Below, piece after piece: positions 1-5,379 of a DNA stretch of 16,959 nt; position 1 is the first letter of the stretch; every line of letters begins with the position of its first letter. The notes beneath the pieces are model-generated. The model was not told the origin of the DNA and searched no databases. It worked only from the letters and a program-made list of their open reading frames with translations. Source of the DNA: SIG440 sp045578305 (GTDB lineage: Bacteria; Bacillota; Clostridia; Monoglobales; Monoglobaceae); assembly GCA_045578305.1 (NCBI GenBank), contig JAZNKA010000039.1:1-16959 (forward strand), given 5' to 3'. A program made the translations under genes and the position numbers.

Positions 1-25
1 ACTCCAAAAGTATTTTATGTATTCG

Positions 26-45
26 GGTCGATGCTCACATCGACC
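26..45. repeat. Perfect 8-bp hairpin near left edge
   Basis: GGTCGATG (26-33) and CATCGACC (38-45) form a perfect 8-bp stem around a 4-base loop. No T-run follows on either strand, so it is not a convincing terminator. It lies downstream of the leftward integrase gene. It may be one more of the small palindromes common in the intergenic DNA of this genome. No function is claimed. Confidence 0.4.
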
Positions 46-148
46 GTTGTAAATGTTATTTGAAAAACCAAAGCAAAAATTTTATAAAGGATAACACCCA
101 AACCCTCAAGACCTTGCAACAACAGGGTTTTTCTTGTGCAGTTTTCAG

Positions 149-170
149 ATTTGTCGCAAATTTGTCGCAA
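149..170. repeat. Tandem 11-bp repeat, candidate integrase arm site
   Basis: The 11-mer ATTTGTCGCAA occurs twice head to tail (149-159 and 160-170), 16 bp beyond the stop codon of the leftward tyrosine recombinase gene. Tyrosine integrases with an N-terminal arm-binding domain bind short direct repeats beside the attachment core, so this is a plausible arm-type site (inference). A looser pair of the same core, ATTTGTC at 1615-1621 and 1625-1631, lies upstream of the gene. No core duplicate that would define attL and attR can be seen, because the other end is not identified. Confidence 0.45.
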
Positions 171-186
171 GTTTAAAAAATTGCCA

Positions 187-1353
187 TCATTGATTGGAAG
201 CGATTAGGATATCGTTGCATAATGAGTCTGACATTCTTGCTGTGTATTCCTCAAAAATATGGACGTAGGTATCATTGGTAATCTGCGTTTGGGAGTGGCC
301 CAGTGCGGTTGATACTGCCTTTGCGTTGTTGCCCAAAAAGATCAACAATGTAGCAAAGGTATGCCTTAAAGAGTGAAGATGCACAGGAGGCAGGTTGTTT
401 TTTTTGAGCAAAGACTTAAACTGCTTGTTCAGGGTGGTTTTGTTGAGACATCTGCCATCTGCACGGGCAAACAAGAGGAAAGTTTCGGTCCAGGAGCTGC
501 CGCAGGTTTGTTTTCTTTTTTCTCTGTGATTAAGTTCTTCCTTTATCATTTCCATAATAGCAGAATTAACCTTGATGACCCTTTTGCTGCTTGGTGTTTT
601 TGTTGTATCAACGAACCATTCGCCGGCAACATAGGACAGCGTAGAATTAATTTTTATAAGGTTATAATCAAAATCAATATCCGTAGTATAGTTAAGAGCC
701 AACAATTCGCCAATCCGCATTCCTGTCAAAAGCAACAATCGGATTATTGTGTTAAGCTGTGAGTATGCATTTGTTGCTTCCAGCAGCCTGATTGTTTCGC
801 CCCTTGTGAGATAGTCAAAATCGGAAGGCTCATAGTCGTTTTTCTTGCATTTGGCATTGATGCAGGGGTTTGTTTCGATAAATCCTTCTTCGACGGCAAA
901 AGAAAAAACGCTTGACAAAACTACTTTTAGCTTTCTGCAGCTTGATCCCTTTAGGTCAGGCTGGTTGCATAAAAAGCTTTGGATGTCTCTTTTTTGGATT
1001 GCCTTTAATCTTTTGTTCCCAAAGACAGGCATTGCATGATTGTTTATGACTCGTCTGTATTGGTATGCCGTTGTTCTTTTAAGTTGGTTTTCTGCATATT
1101 CTTCAAAAAATAAAGTTACTAAATCTTTAAAGAACATATTGCCGTTTTCGTTCTCAAGCTTGTGGCATCTGTTGTAAAACTCTTCATACGCTTTCATTGC
1201 CAGTCTGTTTGCTCGTTCTCTTGGTATATCTGCCGGTGGTTTAAAGGTAGAATATTTTCTTATTTGCTTCTTGTTGCCATCAAAGCCCATAGAAACAGTC
1301 AGCGTGTAAGAATTTCCTCTTTGGGCAATACCTTTCATATCAGTTTTAATCAA
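187..1353 (-). CDS. Tyrosine recombinase / phage-type integrase
   Basis: A site-specific DNA recombinase of 388 aa, the usual length for phage and conjugative-element integrases. In order: an N-terminal arm-binding-like domain (about 10-45), a SAM-like core-binding domain (about 72-165) and the catalytic domain (about 180-375). The catalytic set is complete: R213 in TGMRIGELL, K252 in TKTPSSKR, H327 and R330 in HSLRH, H353 in LGH, and nucleophile Y363 in NDTYVH. The start is taken as TTG at 1353 because AAAGGAGA lies 7 bases upstream; the ATG at 1338 is 22 bases from that site. The reading frame stays open to 1545, but that stretch is a palindromic repeat and is not expected to be protein. 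The gene probably acts on an element whose ends are not visible: between it and the phage-like block at 4033 lie host-type genes. It appears intact. Confidence 0.93.
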   Translation of the reverse strand: MIKTDMKGIAQRGNSYTLTVSMGFDGNKKQIRKYSTFKPPADIPRERANRLAMKAYEEFYNRCHKLENENGNMFFKDLVTLFFEEYAENQLKRTTAYQYRRVINNHAMPVFGNKRLKAIQKRDIQSFLCNQPDLKGSSCRKLKVVLSSVFSFAVEEGFIETNPCINAKCKKNDYEPSDFDYLTRGETIRLLEATNAYSQLNTIIRLLLLTGMRIGELLALNYTTDIDFDYNLIKINSTLSYVAGEWFVDTTKTPSSKRVIKVNSAIMEMIKEELNHREKRKQTCGSSWTETFLLFARADGRCLNKTTLNKQFKSLLKKNNLPPVHLHSLRHTFATLLIFLGNNAKAVSTALGHSQTQITNDTYVHIFEEYTARMSDSLCNDILIASNQ

Positions 1354-1430
1354 AAAAATCTCTCCTTTTAAATAAATTTTTAGCAGGGCATCGTCGGCAC
1401 GCGCTGCATTTTCGGGTGGTTGCGGTCGCA

Positions 1431-1513
1431 ACCGCCTTTTGTATTTCGCGGTGACTCCTCTTCGGTCAAAATTTACAATTTTGACCGATATTGTCAGGGC
1501 AGGGCGTTGAGGG
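1431..1513. repeat. Dispersed palindromic repeat, copy A
   Basis: The segment contains CTCCTCTTCGGTCAAAAT, a short spacer, ATTTTGACCGATATTGT and AGGGCGTTG, and matches 3083-3161 almost base for base apart from small indels and the hairpin loop (TTACA here, CTGTG there). The inner palindrome CGGTCAAAA/TTTTGACCG makes a stem of about 10 bp. Keeping the stem while changing the loop is what structured intergenic repeats (REP- or MITE-like) do. It lies inside the 5' flank of the integrase gene. Confidence 0.75.
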
Positions 1514-1604
1514 GAACGGACAGTCGAGGACGCCTGTCCCCACATTGTTGGTCAAAGCTTGTTATTTCGCCCGGGTTTGTCAGGGAGAGGATTTGGCAGA
1601 TTTT

Positions 1605-1633
1605 ATTTTGCGATATTTGTCAGGATTTGTCAA
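1605..1633 (-). promoter_or_regulatory. Possible integrase promoter
   Basis: On the minus strand TTGACA (1633-1628), a 17-base spacer and CAAAAT (1610-1605) form a promoter with a perfect -35 and a weak -10 (4 of 6). It would give a leader of about 245 bases running through the palindromic repeat to the TTG start at 1353. The -35 is made by one of two ATTTGTC repeats (1615-1621, 1625-1631), so the recombinase could bind over its own promoter. This is tentative. Confidence 0.3.
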
Positions 1634-1705
1634 GATGATTAAAAATGCACAAAATTTTTCAGAAAATTTGGGCAGTATGTTTTTATAAAAAAGGCTAAAA
1701 AGTGG

Positions 1706-1734
1706 TTGACAAAAGTTGGTTTGGAGTTTATAAT
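1706..1734 (+). promoter_or_regulatory. Consensus sigma-A promoter for secreted-protein bicistron
   Basis: TTGACA at 1706-1711, a spacer of exactly 17 bases, and TATAAT at 1729-1734: both hexamers are perfect. Transcription should start near 1741 and give a leader of about 128 bases before the gene at 1869. A promoter this close to consensus suggests strong expression of the exported protein. Confidence 0.85.
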
Positions 1735-1830
1735 AATTGTGTATCTATGAATGTGGAAATGTATCTTCAATATCTGTTGTGCAGAACGGGGACGGTCGAT
1801 ATGTTACTCATTGGACAACAAACCATTTTG

Positions 1831-1847
1831 TGCAAGATATTCTTGCA
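1831..1847 (+). promoter_or_regulatory. Leader hairpin just before ribosome site
   Basis: TGCAAGA (1831-1837) and TCTTGCA (1841-1847) pair perfectly around a 3-base loop. The hairpin ends four bases before the AAAGGAG site (1852-1858) of the secreted-protein gene. It leaves that site free, so it may stabilise the mRNA rather than block translation. Function is inferred from position only. Confidence 0.4.
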
Positions 1848-1868
1848 AGAGAAAGGAGATTTTCTTAA

Positions 1869-2507
1869 ATGAATAACAAAATTTTGGCAAGACTTATTGC
1901 TGCTGTTATGGCAATAGCTATGCTTGGCACAGTTTCATTTGCAGCATCACTTACAGATGATGTTTTGGATGTTACTGCTGATACAGATGCTGCTTATGCA
2001 GACAACAACGGCGTAAAGACTCTTCTTGCGTATGTTGCTGAGTCTGCTTCTGCAGAACCTGCTGCTGAAGACATTGTTGCTATTGTTCAGAATGATGACG
2101 GTGCAGCTCCGACCACAATCAAAATTGATCCTGCAAAGATAGCTGAAAACGAGTATCTTGTTGTTCGCTTTGGCGGAAACGGCACAGCTGTTGACAAGAC
2201 TATTGCTTTTGCTGCAAACGAGGTTGCAGTTGCAGTTGAGGATGAAATCACAATTGCTGAAAAGCTGTATACTGATGTTGCTTACTTTGCTCAGGAAGTT
2301 ACCCTTGGTGATGGAGAGAAAGTTACAAACTATGGATTCAAGCTTAAGAACAATGAAGGTGTAACAAAAAATACACTTTATTTCACAGATGATGTAGTTC
2401 TTGAAGCAGGTACTGACGGAGCATATACATTCAGTATTTTGTTCACAGGTGTTACTGCAGAACAGAACGCTGCTTGGGATGCTAAAGCATTCTATACAGT
2501 AGAATAA
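1869..2507 (+). CDS. Exported protein of unknown function
   Basis: A 212-aa protein with a clear Sec signal peptide: basic N-terminus (MNNKILAR), hydrophobic core of about 15 residues, and a likely cut after SFA near residue 25. The mature part is acidic and rich in Ala, Asp, Val and Thr, with no Cys, no LPXTG anchor and no second membrane segment, so it is probably released or loosely wall-associated. I do not recognise a domain; the second half has a predicted beta-rich look. The ATG start has AAAGGAGA eight bases upstream. It is driven by the consensus promoter at 1706-1734 and followed after 35 bases by a 65-aa peptide gene, then by a terminator, so the two form a bicistron. It does not look like a phage gene. 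Confidence 0.85.
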   Translation: MNNKILARLIAAVMAIAMLGTVSFAASLTDDVLDVTADTDAAYADNNGVKTLLAYVAESASAEPAAEDIVAIVQNDDGAAPTTIKIDPAKIAENEYLVVRFGGNGTAVDKTIAFAANEVAVAVEDEITIAEKLYTDVAYFAQEVTLGDGEKVTNYGFKLKNNEGVTKNTLYFTDDVVLEAGTDGAYTFSILFTGVTAEQNAAWDAKAFYTVE

Positions 2508-2542
2508 TTAAACGGTTAATTTTAAGAAAGGTGGACTTTGAA

Positions 2543-2740
2543 ATGAAAAAGTTTTATGAAAATCCTGTAGTTGAAATTACCGTGTTTGATGTTGAAGACG
2601 TAATCACAGTAAGTGTGGTTGGCAGTACTTTGACAGATGCAGCAGCAGAACAGCTTATTGATGCTATCGAAACAGAAGGTGCTGTTATCGAGAACACAAA
2701 CATAATTGCTGCTAAGAAATACAGTGCTTACAACTGGTAA
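2543..2740 (+). CDS. Small YxxP/EDVI-type peptide, unknown function
   Basis: A 65-aa protein starting MKKFYENPVVEITVFDVEDV. The pattern 'MKK-Y-x-x-P-x-x-E-x-x-x-F-x-x-EDVI-x-x-S' resembles short uncharacterised proteins I have seen in gut Firmicutes; this is recollection, not a search result. It has no signal peptide, no Cys, and a C-terminus ending in aromatic residues (KKYSAYNW). ATG 2543 is chosen because AAAGGTGG lies eight bases upstream; the in-frame GTG at 2531 falls within that ribosome site. It is the second gene of a bicistron with the exported protein, before a terminator. It could be a chaperone or partner of that protein or a peptide precursor, but no modification or export genes stand beside it. 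Confidence 0.75.
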   Translation: MKKFYENPVVEITVFDVEDVITVSVVGSTLTDAAAEQLIDAIETEGAVIENTNIIAAKKYSAYNW

Positions 2741-2760
2741 TTTAAACTATAACTAAAACA

Positions 2761-2792
2761 AAAAAAGCAGAGCCAAAGGCTCTGCTTTTTTT
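2761..2792 (+). terminator. Intrinsic terminator after secreted-protein bicistron
   Basis: AAAAAAGCAGAGCC (2761-2774), loop AAA, then GGCTCTGC followed by seven T (2778-2792): a stem of 14 pairs counting the A/T part, with a T-run. The A-run on the other side makes it usable from both directions. It closes the bicistron 20 bases after the stop codon. Confidence 0.9.
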
Positions 2793-2887
2793 GTTTGGGG
2801 CTGTGATAAAATGTGCAGACCGTTAAATGTCGGGGATAAGTAAATTGAAAGCACGGCTATGTTTTGCTAAATATTGACTAAATATGT

Positions 2888-2918
2888 AAAACCGCGATTT
2901 CCCGCGGTTTTCTTTTTT
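2888..2918 (+). terminator. Second terminator-like hairpin
   Basis: AAAACCGCG (2888-2896), a 6-base loop and CGCGGTTTT (2903-2911), followed by C and six T. No gene lies between the first terminator and this one. The sequence just before it (TTGAAA near 2845) has no acceptable -10, so no small RNA is called. It may be a backup terminator. Confidence 0.65.
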
Positions 2919-3082
2919 ATGACACTTAACTACGAACAAACTTCGCCACTCGGCGTACACAAAAGTACGCCTTCGGGTAACCCCTTTGGGCTCAGTTTGT
3001 CAGTTCTGCACTATTTTCTCTTCGCCCCAGGGACTGTGATGTCGTCGCAGTTCGCCTTTTTGCTCTGTTTGCAAAGCAAACA

Positions 3083-3161
3083 ATCGCCTTTTTCGGCGAC
3101 TGCTCCTCTTCGGTCAAAATCTGTGATTTTGACCGATATTGTTTAGGGTAGGGCGTTGGGG
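3083..3161. repeat. Dispersed palindromic repeat, copy B
   Basis: It matches copy A at 1431-1513: CTCCTCTTCGGTCAAAAT, loop, ATTTTGACCGATATTGT and AGGGCGTTG are shared, with a different hairpin loop and a few indels. It lies between the second terminator and the palindromic element at 3164. Confidence 0.75.
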
Positions 3162-3163
3162 CA

Positions 3164-3230
3164 GACAATCCCTCCGTCATTTTCTTGCGAAAATGCCACC
3201 TCCCTTTACACAAGGGAGGTGGCATTTGTC
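3164..3230. repeat. Palindromic element with 16-bp stem and inverted ends
   Basis: The right half is a perfect 16-bp stem (3191-3206 with 3212-3227) around the loop TACAC, centred on CCTCCCTT/AAGGGAGG. The outer ends are related inverted sequences: GACAATCCCTCC at 3164-3175 against GACAAATGCC read inward from 3230. No T-run follows, so it is a repeat, not a terminator. Elements of the form 'CCCTCCGTC...CCTCCCTTTACACAAGGGAGG' are, as far as I recall, frequent in Oscillospirales genomes. Confidence 0.7.
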
Positions 3231-3262
3231 GAGATGGGGCGATGGGGAATGGGAAAACGGTG

Positions 3263-3291
3263 TAGACAAACCTCAAAATTTGTGATATTAT
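3263..3291 (+). promoter_or_regulatory. upp promoter
   Basis: TAGACA (3263-3268), 17-base spacer, TATTAT (3286-3291): one mismatch to consensus in each box. Expected start near 3298, giving a leader of about 34 bases with AAAGGAG before the upp ATG. The leader is too short for a riboswitch or PyrR attenuator. Confidence 0.75.
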
Positions 3292-3331
3292 AGTCTTATA
3301 AATATTTGTCAAGTACAAAGGAGAATTATTT

Positions 3332-3958
3332 ATGAGCCAAACAACAGTCCTTAACCATAATTTGCTGACACACAAGCTGACATTGCTCAGAGATAAAAAT
3401 ACTGAGGTAAAAGATTTTCGCAACCTGATTTACGAAATATCGACGCTTATTGCCTTTGAGGCGACCAGAAATTTGCCAACAAAAAAAACAGAGGTCGAGA
3501 CCCCTCTTTGCAAGGCGAGTGGTGCACTTCTTGAAAAGCAGCCTGTTCTGGTGCCTATTCTTCGTGCGGGACTTGGTATGGTGGAGCCATTTTTGAATGT
3601 TATTCCTGCCGCAAAGGTTGGGCATATTGGACTTGCACGCAATCACGAAACACATTTGCCAGAGGAATATTATTGCAAGCTGCCAGATGATATCGAAGAG
3701 CGCGAGGTTATTGTTCTTGACCCGATGCTTGCAACAGGCGGAAGCGGCAGTGCTGCCATTGACTTTATTAAAAAGCGCGGGGCGAAGAATATACGCTTTG
3801 CCTGCATAATTGCGGCACCCGAAGGTGTGGAGGTTATAAAAAAAGATCACCCCGATGTGGATATTTTTGTCGGAGTGCTTGATGACTGCCTTAATGAAAA
3901 TGCCTATATTGTTCCGGGTCTTGGCGATGCGGGTGATCGACTTTTTGGGACATTGTAA
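3332..3958 (+). CDS. upp: Uracil phosphoribosyltransferase
   Basis: Catalyses uracil + PRPP to UMP + pyrophosphate in cytoplasmic pyrimidine salvage. The 208-aa length is typical. Visible motifs: PILRAGLGM (75-83), the PRPP-binding loop VIVLDPMLATGGSGSAAI (126-143), and the uracil-binding C-terminal region YIVPGLGDAGDR (192-203) before the usual LFGT end. ATG 3332 is preceded by AAAGGAG at eight bases. It is monocistronic, with its own promoter (3263-3291) and strong terminator (3967-3999), and is intact. As a housekeeping gene it marks host chromosome between the integrase and the phage-like block. Confidence 0.97.
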   Translation: MSQTTVLNHNLLTHKLTLLRDKNTEVKDFRNLIYEISTLIAFEATRNLPTKKTEVETPLCKASGALLEKQPVLVPILRAGLGMVEPFLNVIPAAKVGHIGLARNHETHLPEEYYCKLPDDIEEREVIVLDPMLATGGSGSAAIDFIKKRGAKNIRFACIIAAPEGVEVIKKDHPDVDIFVGVLDDCLNENAYIVPGLGDAGDRLFGTL

Positions 3959-3966
3959 AATTTGAT

Positions 3967-3999
3967 AAAAACGGAGTGACTTAGTCACTCCGTTTTTTT
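3967..3999 (+). terminator. Intrinsic terminator after upp
   Basis: AAAAACGGAGTGAC (3967-3980), loop TTA, GTCACTCCGTTTTT (3984-3997) and two further T: a perfect 14-bp stem with a T-run. It starts 8 bases after the upp stop and also faces the leftward repressor gene, whose stop codon is 33 bp away, so it may serve both genes. Confidence 0.93.
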
Positions 4000-4032
4000 G
4001 TATAAAAGACAAGATATGGATTTATCTCGCCT

Positions 4033-4398
4033 TTATATTGTAAGTTTGGATTCGGCAGTTATAAAAAACAGTTTGTTATCTTTGAGAATAAGGGTGCAAT
4101 TTTGACTGAGGGGGGCGTCAAATGCGGATTTTAAAAGCTCGGCAAACTGTTTTTCGAGTGGTGCGGTTAATTCCACGTTGGGGGGGAGATGCTTGGGCGA
4201 AATGTCGTCTGAGGTCAGAATGTCGACTGCAGGAACATCCAATATTGTGGCAAGCTTTGCTATTTTGTCGCGGCGCATATTTTTTATGTAGCCGCTTTCC
4301 CATTTTTTGACGGTGCTTTTGCTGACACCAACATATTTTGCTATTTCTTCGAGGGTAAGTCCCAGTTCTTTTCGTTTTGCATTTATGTCAAAATTCAT
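4033..4398 (-). CDS. XRE-family phage-type repressor
   Basis: A 121-aa DNA-binding protein. Residues about 5-60 form a classic five-helix HTH_3 domain: LGLTLEEIAKYVGVSKSTVKKWESG, with the recognition helix near 26-35. The C-terminal part (61-121) is short and has no S24/LexA peptidase motif, so RecA-stimulated self-cleavage is not expected. ATG 4398 is preceded by AAGAAGGGA at six bases; the upstream in-frame ATG at 4449 overlaps the promoter. It is transcribed leftward from 4440-4468, divergent from the early operon, as expected for a lysogeny repressor or a PBSX Xre-like protein. The two matching inverted repeats in the shared promoter region are probable operators. It could also be a host regulator, but its position argues for control of the phage block. 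Confidence 0.88.
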   Translation of the reverse strand: MNFDINAKRKELGLTLEEIAKYVGVSKSTVKKWESGYIKNMRRDKIAKLATILDVPAVDILTSDDISPKHLPPNVELTAPLEKQFAELLKSAFDAPLSQNCTLILKDNKLFFITAESKLTI

Positions 4399-4439
4399 TT
4401 TGTATCCCTTCTTGTTTGTGAGGATTTTTTTATTTATTA

Positions 4440-4468
4440 AGTATATCATATCAGTCTTTTAATTGCAA
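4440..4468 (-). promoter_or_regulatory. Repressor promoter (leftward)
   Basis: On the minus strand TTGCAA (4468-4463), 17-base spacer, TATACT (4445-4440). The start would be near 4433, giving a 35-base leader. Operator 1 begins five bases upstream of this -35, a position suited to autoregulation, positive or negative. Confidence 0.75.
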
Positions 4469-4472
4469 ACTA

Positions 4473-4492
4473 TTTTTACAAAAAAGTAAAAA
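4473..4492. promoter_or_regulatory. Operator 1, perfect 7-bp inverted repeat
   Basis: TTTTTAC (4473-4479), six A (4480-4485), GTAAAAA (4486-4492): a perfect 20-bp inverted repeat between the two divergent promoters. The size and 6-bp spacer suit an XRE dimer. The right half extends to GTAAAAAAATG, which recurs exactly at 4520-4530. Confidence 0.65.
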
Positions 4493-4506
4493 AATGTAAT
4501 AATATC

Positions 4507-4526
4507 TATTGACAATAATGTAAAAA
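4507..4526. promoter_or_regulatory. Operator 2, over the early promoter -35
   Basis: TATTGAC (4507-4513), AATAAT, GTAAAAA (4520-4526): same layout as operator 1, with 5 of 7 left-arm bases and all right-arm bases kept. It lies 34 bp from operator 1, a little over three helical turns, and covers the TTGACA of the early promoter, so binding here would block the early operon. Confidence 0.6.
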
Positions 4527-4537
4527 AATGGTAGAAT
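4509..4537 (+). promoter_or_regulatory. Early operon promoter (rightward)
   Basis: TTGACA (4509-4514), exactly 17 bases, TAGAAT (4532-4537): one mismatch to the sigma-A consensus. Start expected near 4544, 24 bases before the first early gene. Its -35 is buried in operator 2. Confidence 0.85.
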
Positions 4538-4567
4538 TCAAAATAAATTCGGAAAGGTGGTGTAATT

Positions 4568-4768
4568 GTGAGAACGAAGCTTTTGAAAAAAATAATTTTT
4601 GAAAGGGGATTGAGCGTTGGGTCTTTGGCAAAAAAAGCAGGGATTAGAAAACTGGTGATGTGGCTGAGATTGATTGGAGTTGGTGAGCTTAAGGCATGGG
4701 AGATTTTGAGAATTTCAATCGTTTTGGGGTTTGACAAAAAGCAGATACAGGAAATTTTTTTTGGCTGA
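4568..4768 (+). CDS. Small Cro-like HTH protein
   Basis: A 66-aa protein, first gene of the early operon. The pattern LLKKIIFERGLSVGSLAKKAGI...KAWEILRISIVLGFDKKQIQEIFF matches the size and helix spacing of small Cro/DUF739-type phage regulators, ending in the usual 'LG...I..IFF'. The turn region (RKLVMWLRLIGVG) is unusual, so assignment to a family is moderate. The start is GTG 4568, with GGAAAGGTGG ending seven bases upstream. It may compete with the repressor at the two operators. A small hairpin (GTTTCCT 4772-4778 with AGGAAAC 4781-4787) separates it from the next gene. Confidence 0.7.
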   Translation: MRTKLLKKIIFERGLSVGSLAKKAGIRKLVMWLRLIGVGELKAWEILRISIVLGFDKKQIQEIFFG

Positions 4769-4803
4769 AAAGTTTCCTTTAGGAAACAAAAAAGGGTGAT
4801 TTG

Positions 4804-5010
4804 ATGGATATTACAGACCCGAAAATTTTGAGGGCAGAGAGGTTTGGAAGCAGAGAAGACTGGAAAGAAGGGGATAGATTTTGTGCGGGATGCGGAAAGA
4901 GAATTTTGTTTGAGGATGAACTGATTTTGGACATTGCGGGAAATTTGTTTTGCCAAAATGAGTGCAGACAGAGGAGTTTTGACACAAGAAAAAAGGAGAT
5001 TTTGAAATGA
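4804..5010 (+). CDS. Small zinc-finger-like phage protein
   Basis: A 68-aa protein with four cysteines spaced C27-x2-C30-x19-C50-x3-C54 (CAGC and CQNEC), a probable single zinc site of treble-clef or half-LIM type. The rest is charged, with no membrane segment. ATG 4804 is preferred because AAAGGG lies seven bases upstream; the TTG at 4801 would be too close. Its stop codon overlaps the next start (ATGA at 5007-5010), so it is translationally coupled to the DUF1492 activator. A role as adaptor or DNA-binding cofactor is only inferred from position. Confidence 0.72.
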   Translation: MDITDPKILRAERFGSREDWKEGDRFCAGCGKRILFEDELILDIAGNLFCQNECRQRSFDTRKKEILK

Positions 5011-5372
5011 CAAAAGGTGAACTTAGGCAATTTTATTATTTGAATCGAGAAATTATAAACGATACAGAGGAGCTTGTTGGACTTAAAATACGGAGTAGGG
5101 GCGAGGCACATTCCAGATGGGAAAGAGAGCAGGAAGAGCTTATTGCGCGGCGAGAGGCTGAGCTTGTCAAAAAGGTGAAAAGATGCAAAAAGATGCGTGA
5201 TGAGATTGGCAGGTACATAAACTCGATTGATGATAGTTTCATCAGACAGATATTTAAGTATCGGTTTATGAAGTGCATGAGCTGGGAAAAGGTGGCGTAT
5301 ATGATTGGCGGGTGCAATTCAGCGGATTCGGTAAGGAAAATTGCCGAGAGATTTTTGAAAAAACAAAAATAG
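5007..5372 (+). CDS. DUF1492 / sigma-region-4-like late gene activator
   Basis: A 121-aa protein. The N-terminal half (1-65) is a charged helix, probably coiled coil, with MTKGELRQFYYLNREI typical of the family. The C-terminal part (69-116), RYINSID followed by ...RQIFKYRF...MSWEKVAYMIGG...SADSVRKIAERF, resembles a sigma-70 region 4 helix-turn-helix. Proteins of this DUF1492/RinA/ArpU/Xpf type sit just before terminase genes and switch on late structural operons in Firmicute phages and PBSX. Here it is the last gene of the early operon, overlapping its neighbour by 4 bases, and is followed by the repeat-bearing control region before the head genes. Its likely targets are the TTGTCCGTTTT repeats upstream of 5616 (inference). 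Confidence 0.85.
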   Translation: MTKGELRQFYYLNREIINDTEELVGLKIRSRGEAHSRWEREQEELIARREAELVKKVKRCKKMRDEIGRYINSIDDSFIRQIFKYRFMKCMSWEKVAYMIGGCNSADSVRKIAERFLKKQK

Positions 5373-5379
5373 GTGGTTG

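Larger units (their letters stand above)
1354..1705. other. Intergenic region with palindromic repeats
   Basis: No gene is supported here. The stretch holds the integrase ribosome site (1361-1369), a 7-bp-stem hairpin (GGTTGCG 1418-1424 with CGCAACC 1427-1433), and copy A of a dispersed repeat (see 1431-1513). A loose leftward promoter for the integrase may lie at 1605-1633. Short open frames on the plus strand here cross the palindromes and have no ribosome sites. Confidence 0.6.
2741..3262. other. Intergenic region, terminators and palindromic repeats
   Basis: No gene is supported. In order it holds a terminator (2761-2792), a second terminator-like hairpin (2888-2918), a series of small palindromes (for example GGCGTAC/GTACGCC and GTTTGC/GCAAAC), dispersed repeat copy B (3083-3161), and a palindromic element with a perfect 16-bp stem (3164-3230), leading into the upp promoter. 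The open frames crossing it on both strands lack ribosome sites and run through the palindromes. Confidence 0.65.

Noticed and set aside
1..60. tRNA 3' end as attachment site
   Set aside because: The hairpin at 26-45 does not extend to a T-arm/acceptor pattern and there is no CCA end or anticodon arm.
1354..1545. Upstream extension of the integrase frame by 64 codons
   Set aside because: It runs through palindromic repeat copy A, has no ribosome site, and a strong site exists right before TTG 1353.
2845..2918. Small RNA ending at the second terminator
   Set aside because: TTGAAA at 2845-2850 has only a 3-of-6 -10 (TAAATA) at the right spacing, and the transcript would be little more than the hairpin.
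2874..3146. 90-codon plus-strand frame
   Set aside because: It begins in a terminator stem, crosses several palindromes and has no ribosome site.
3326..4012. 228-codon minus-strand frame opposite upp
   Set aside because: It overlaps the whole of upp and its terminator; upp is certain.
4772..4787. Terminator between the Cro-like and zinc-finger genes
   Set aside because: GTTTCCT/AGGAAAC is a 7-bp stem with a 2-base loop, followed by A rather than T on the plus strand; too weak to call.
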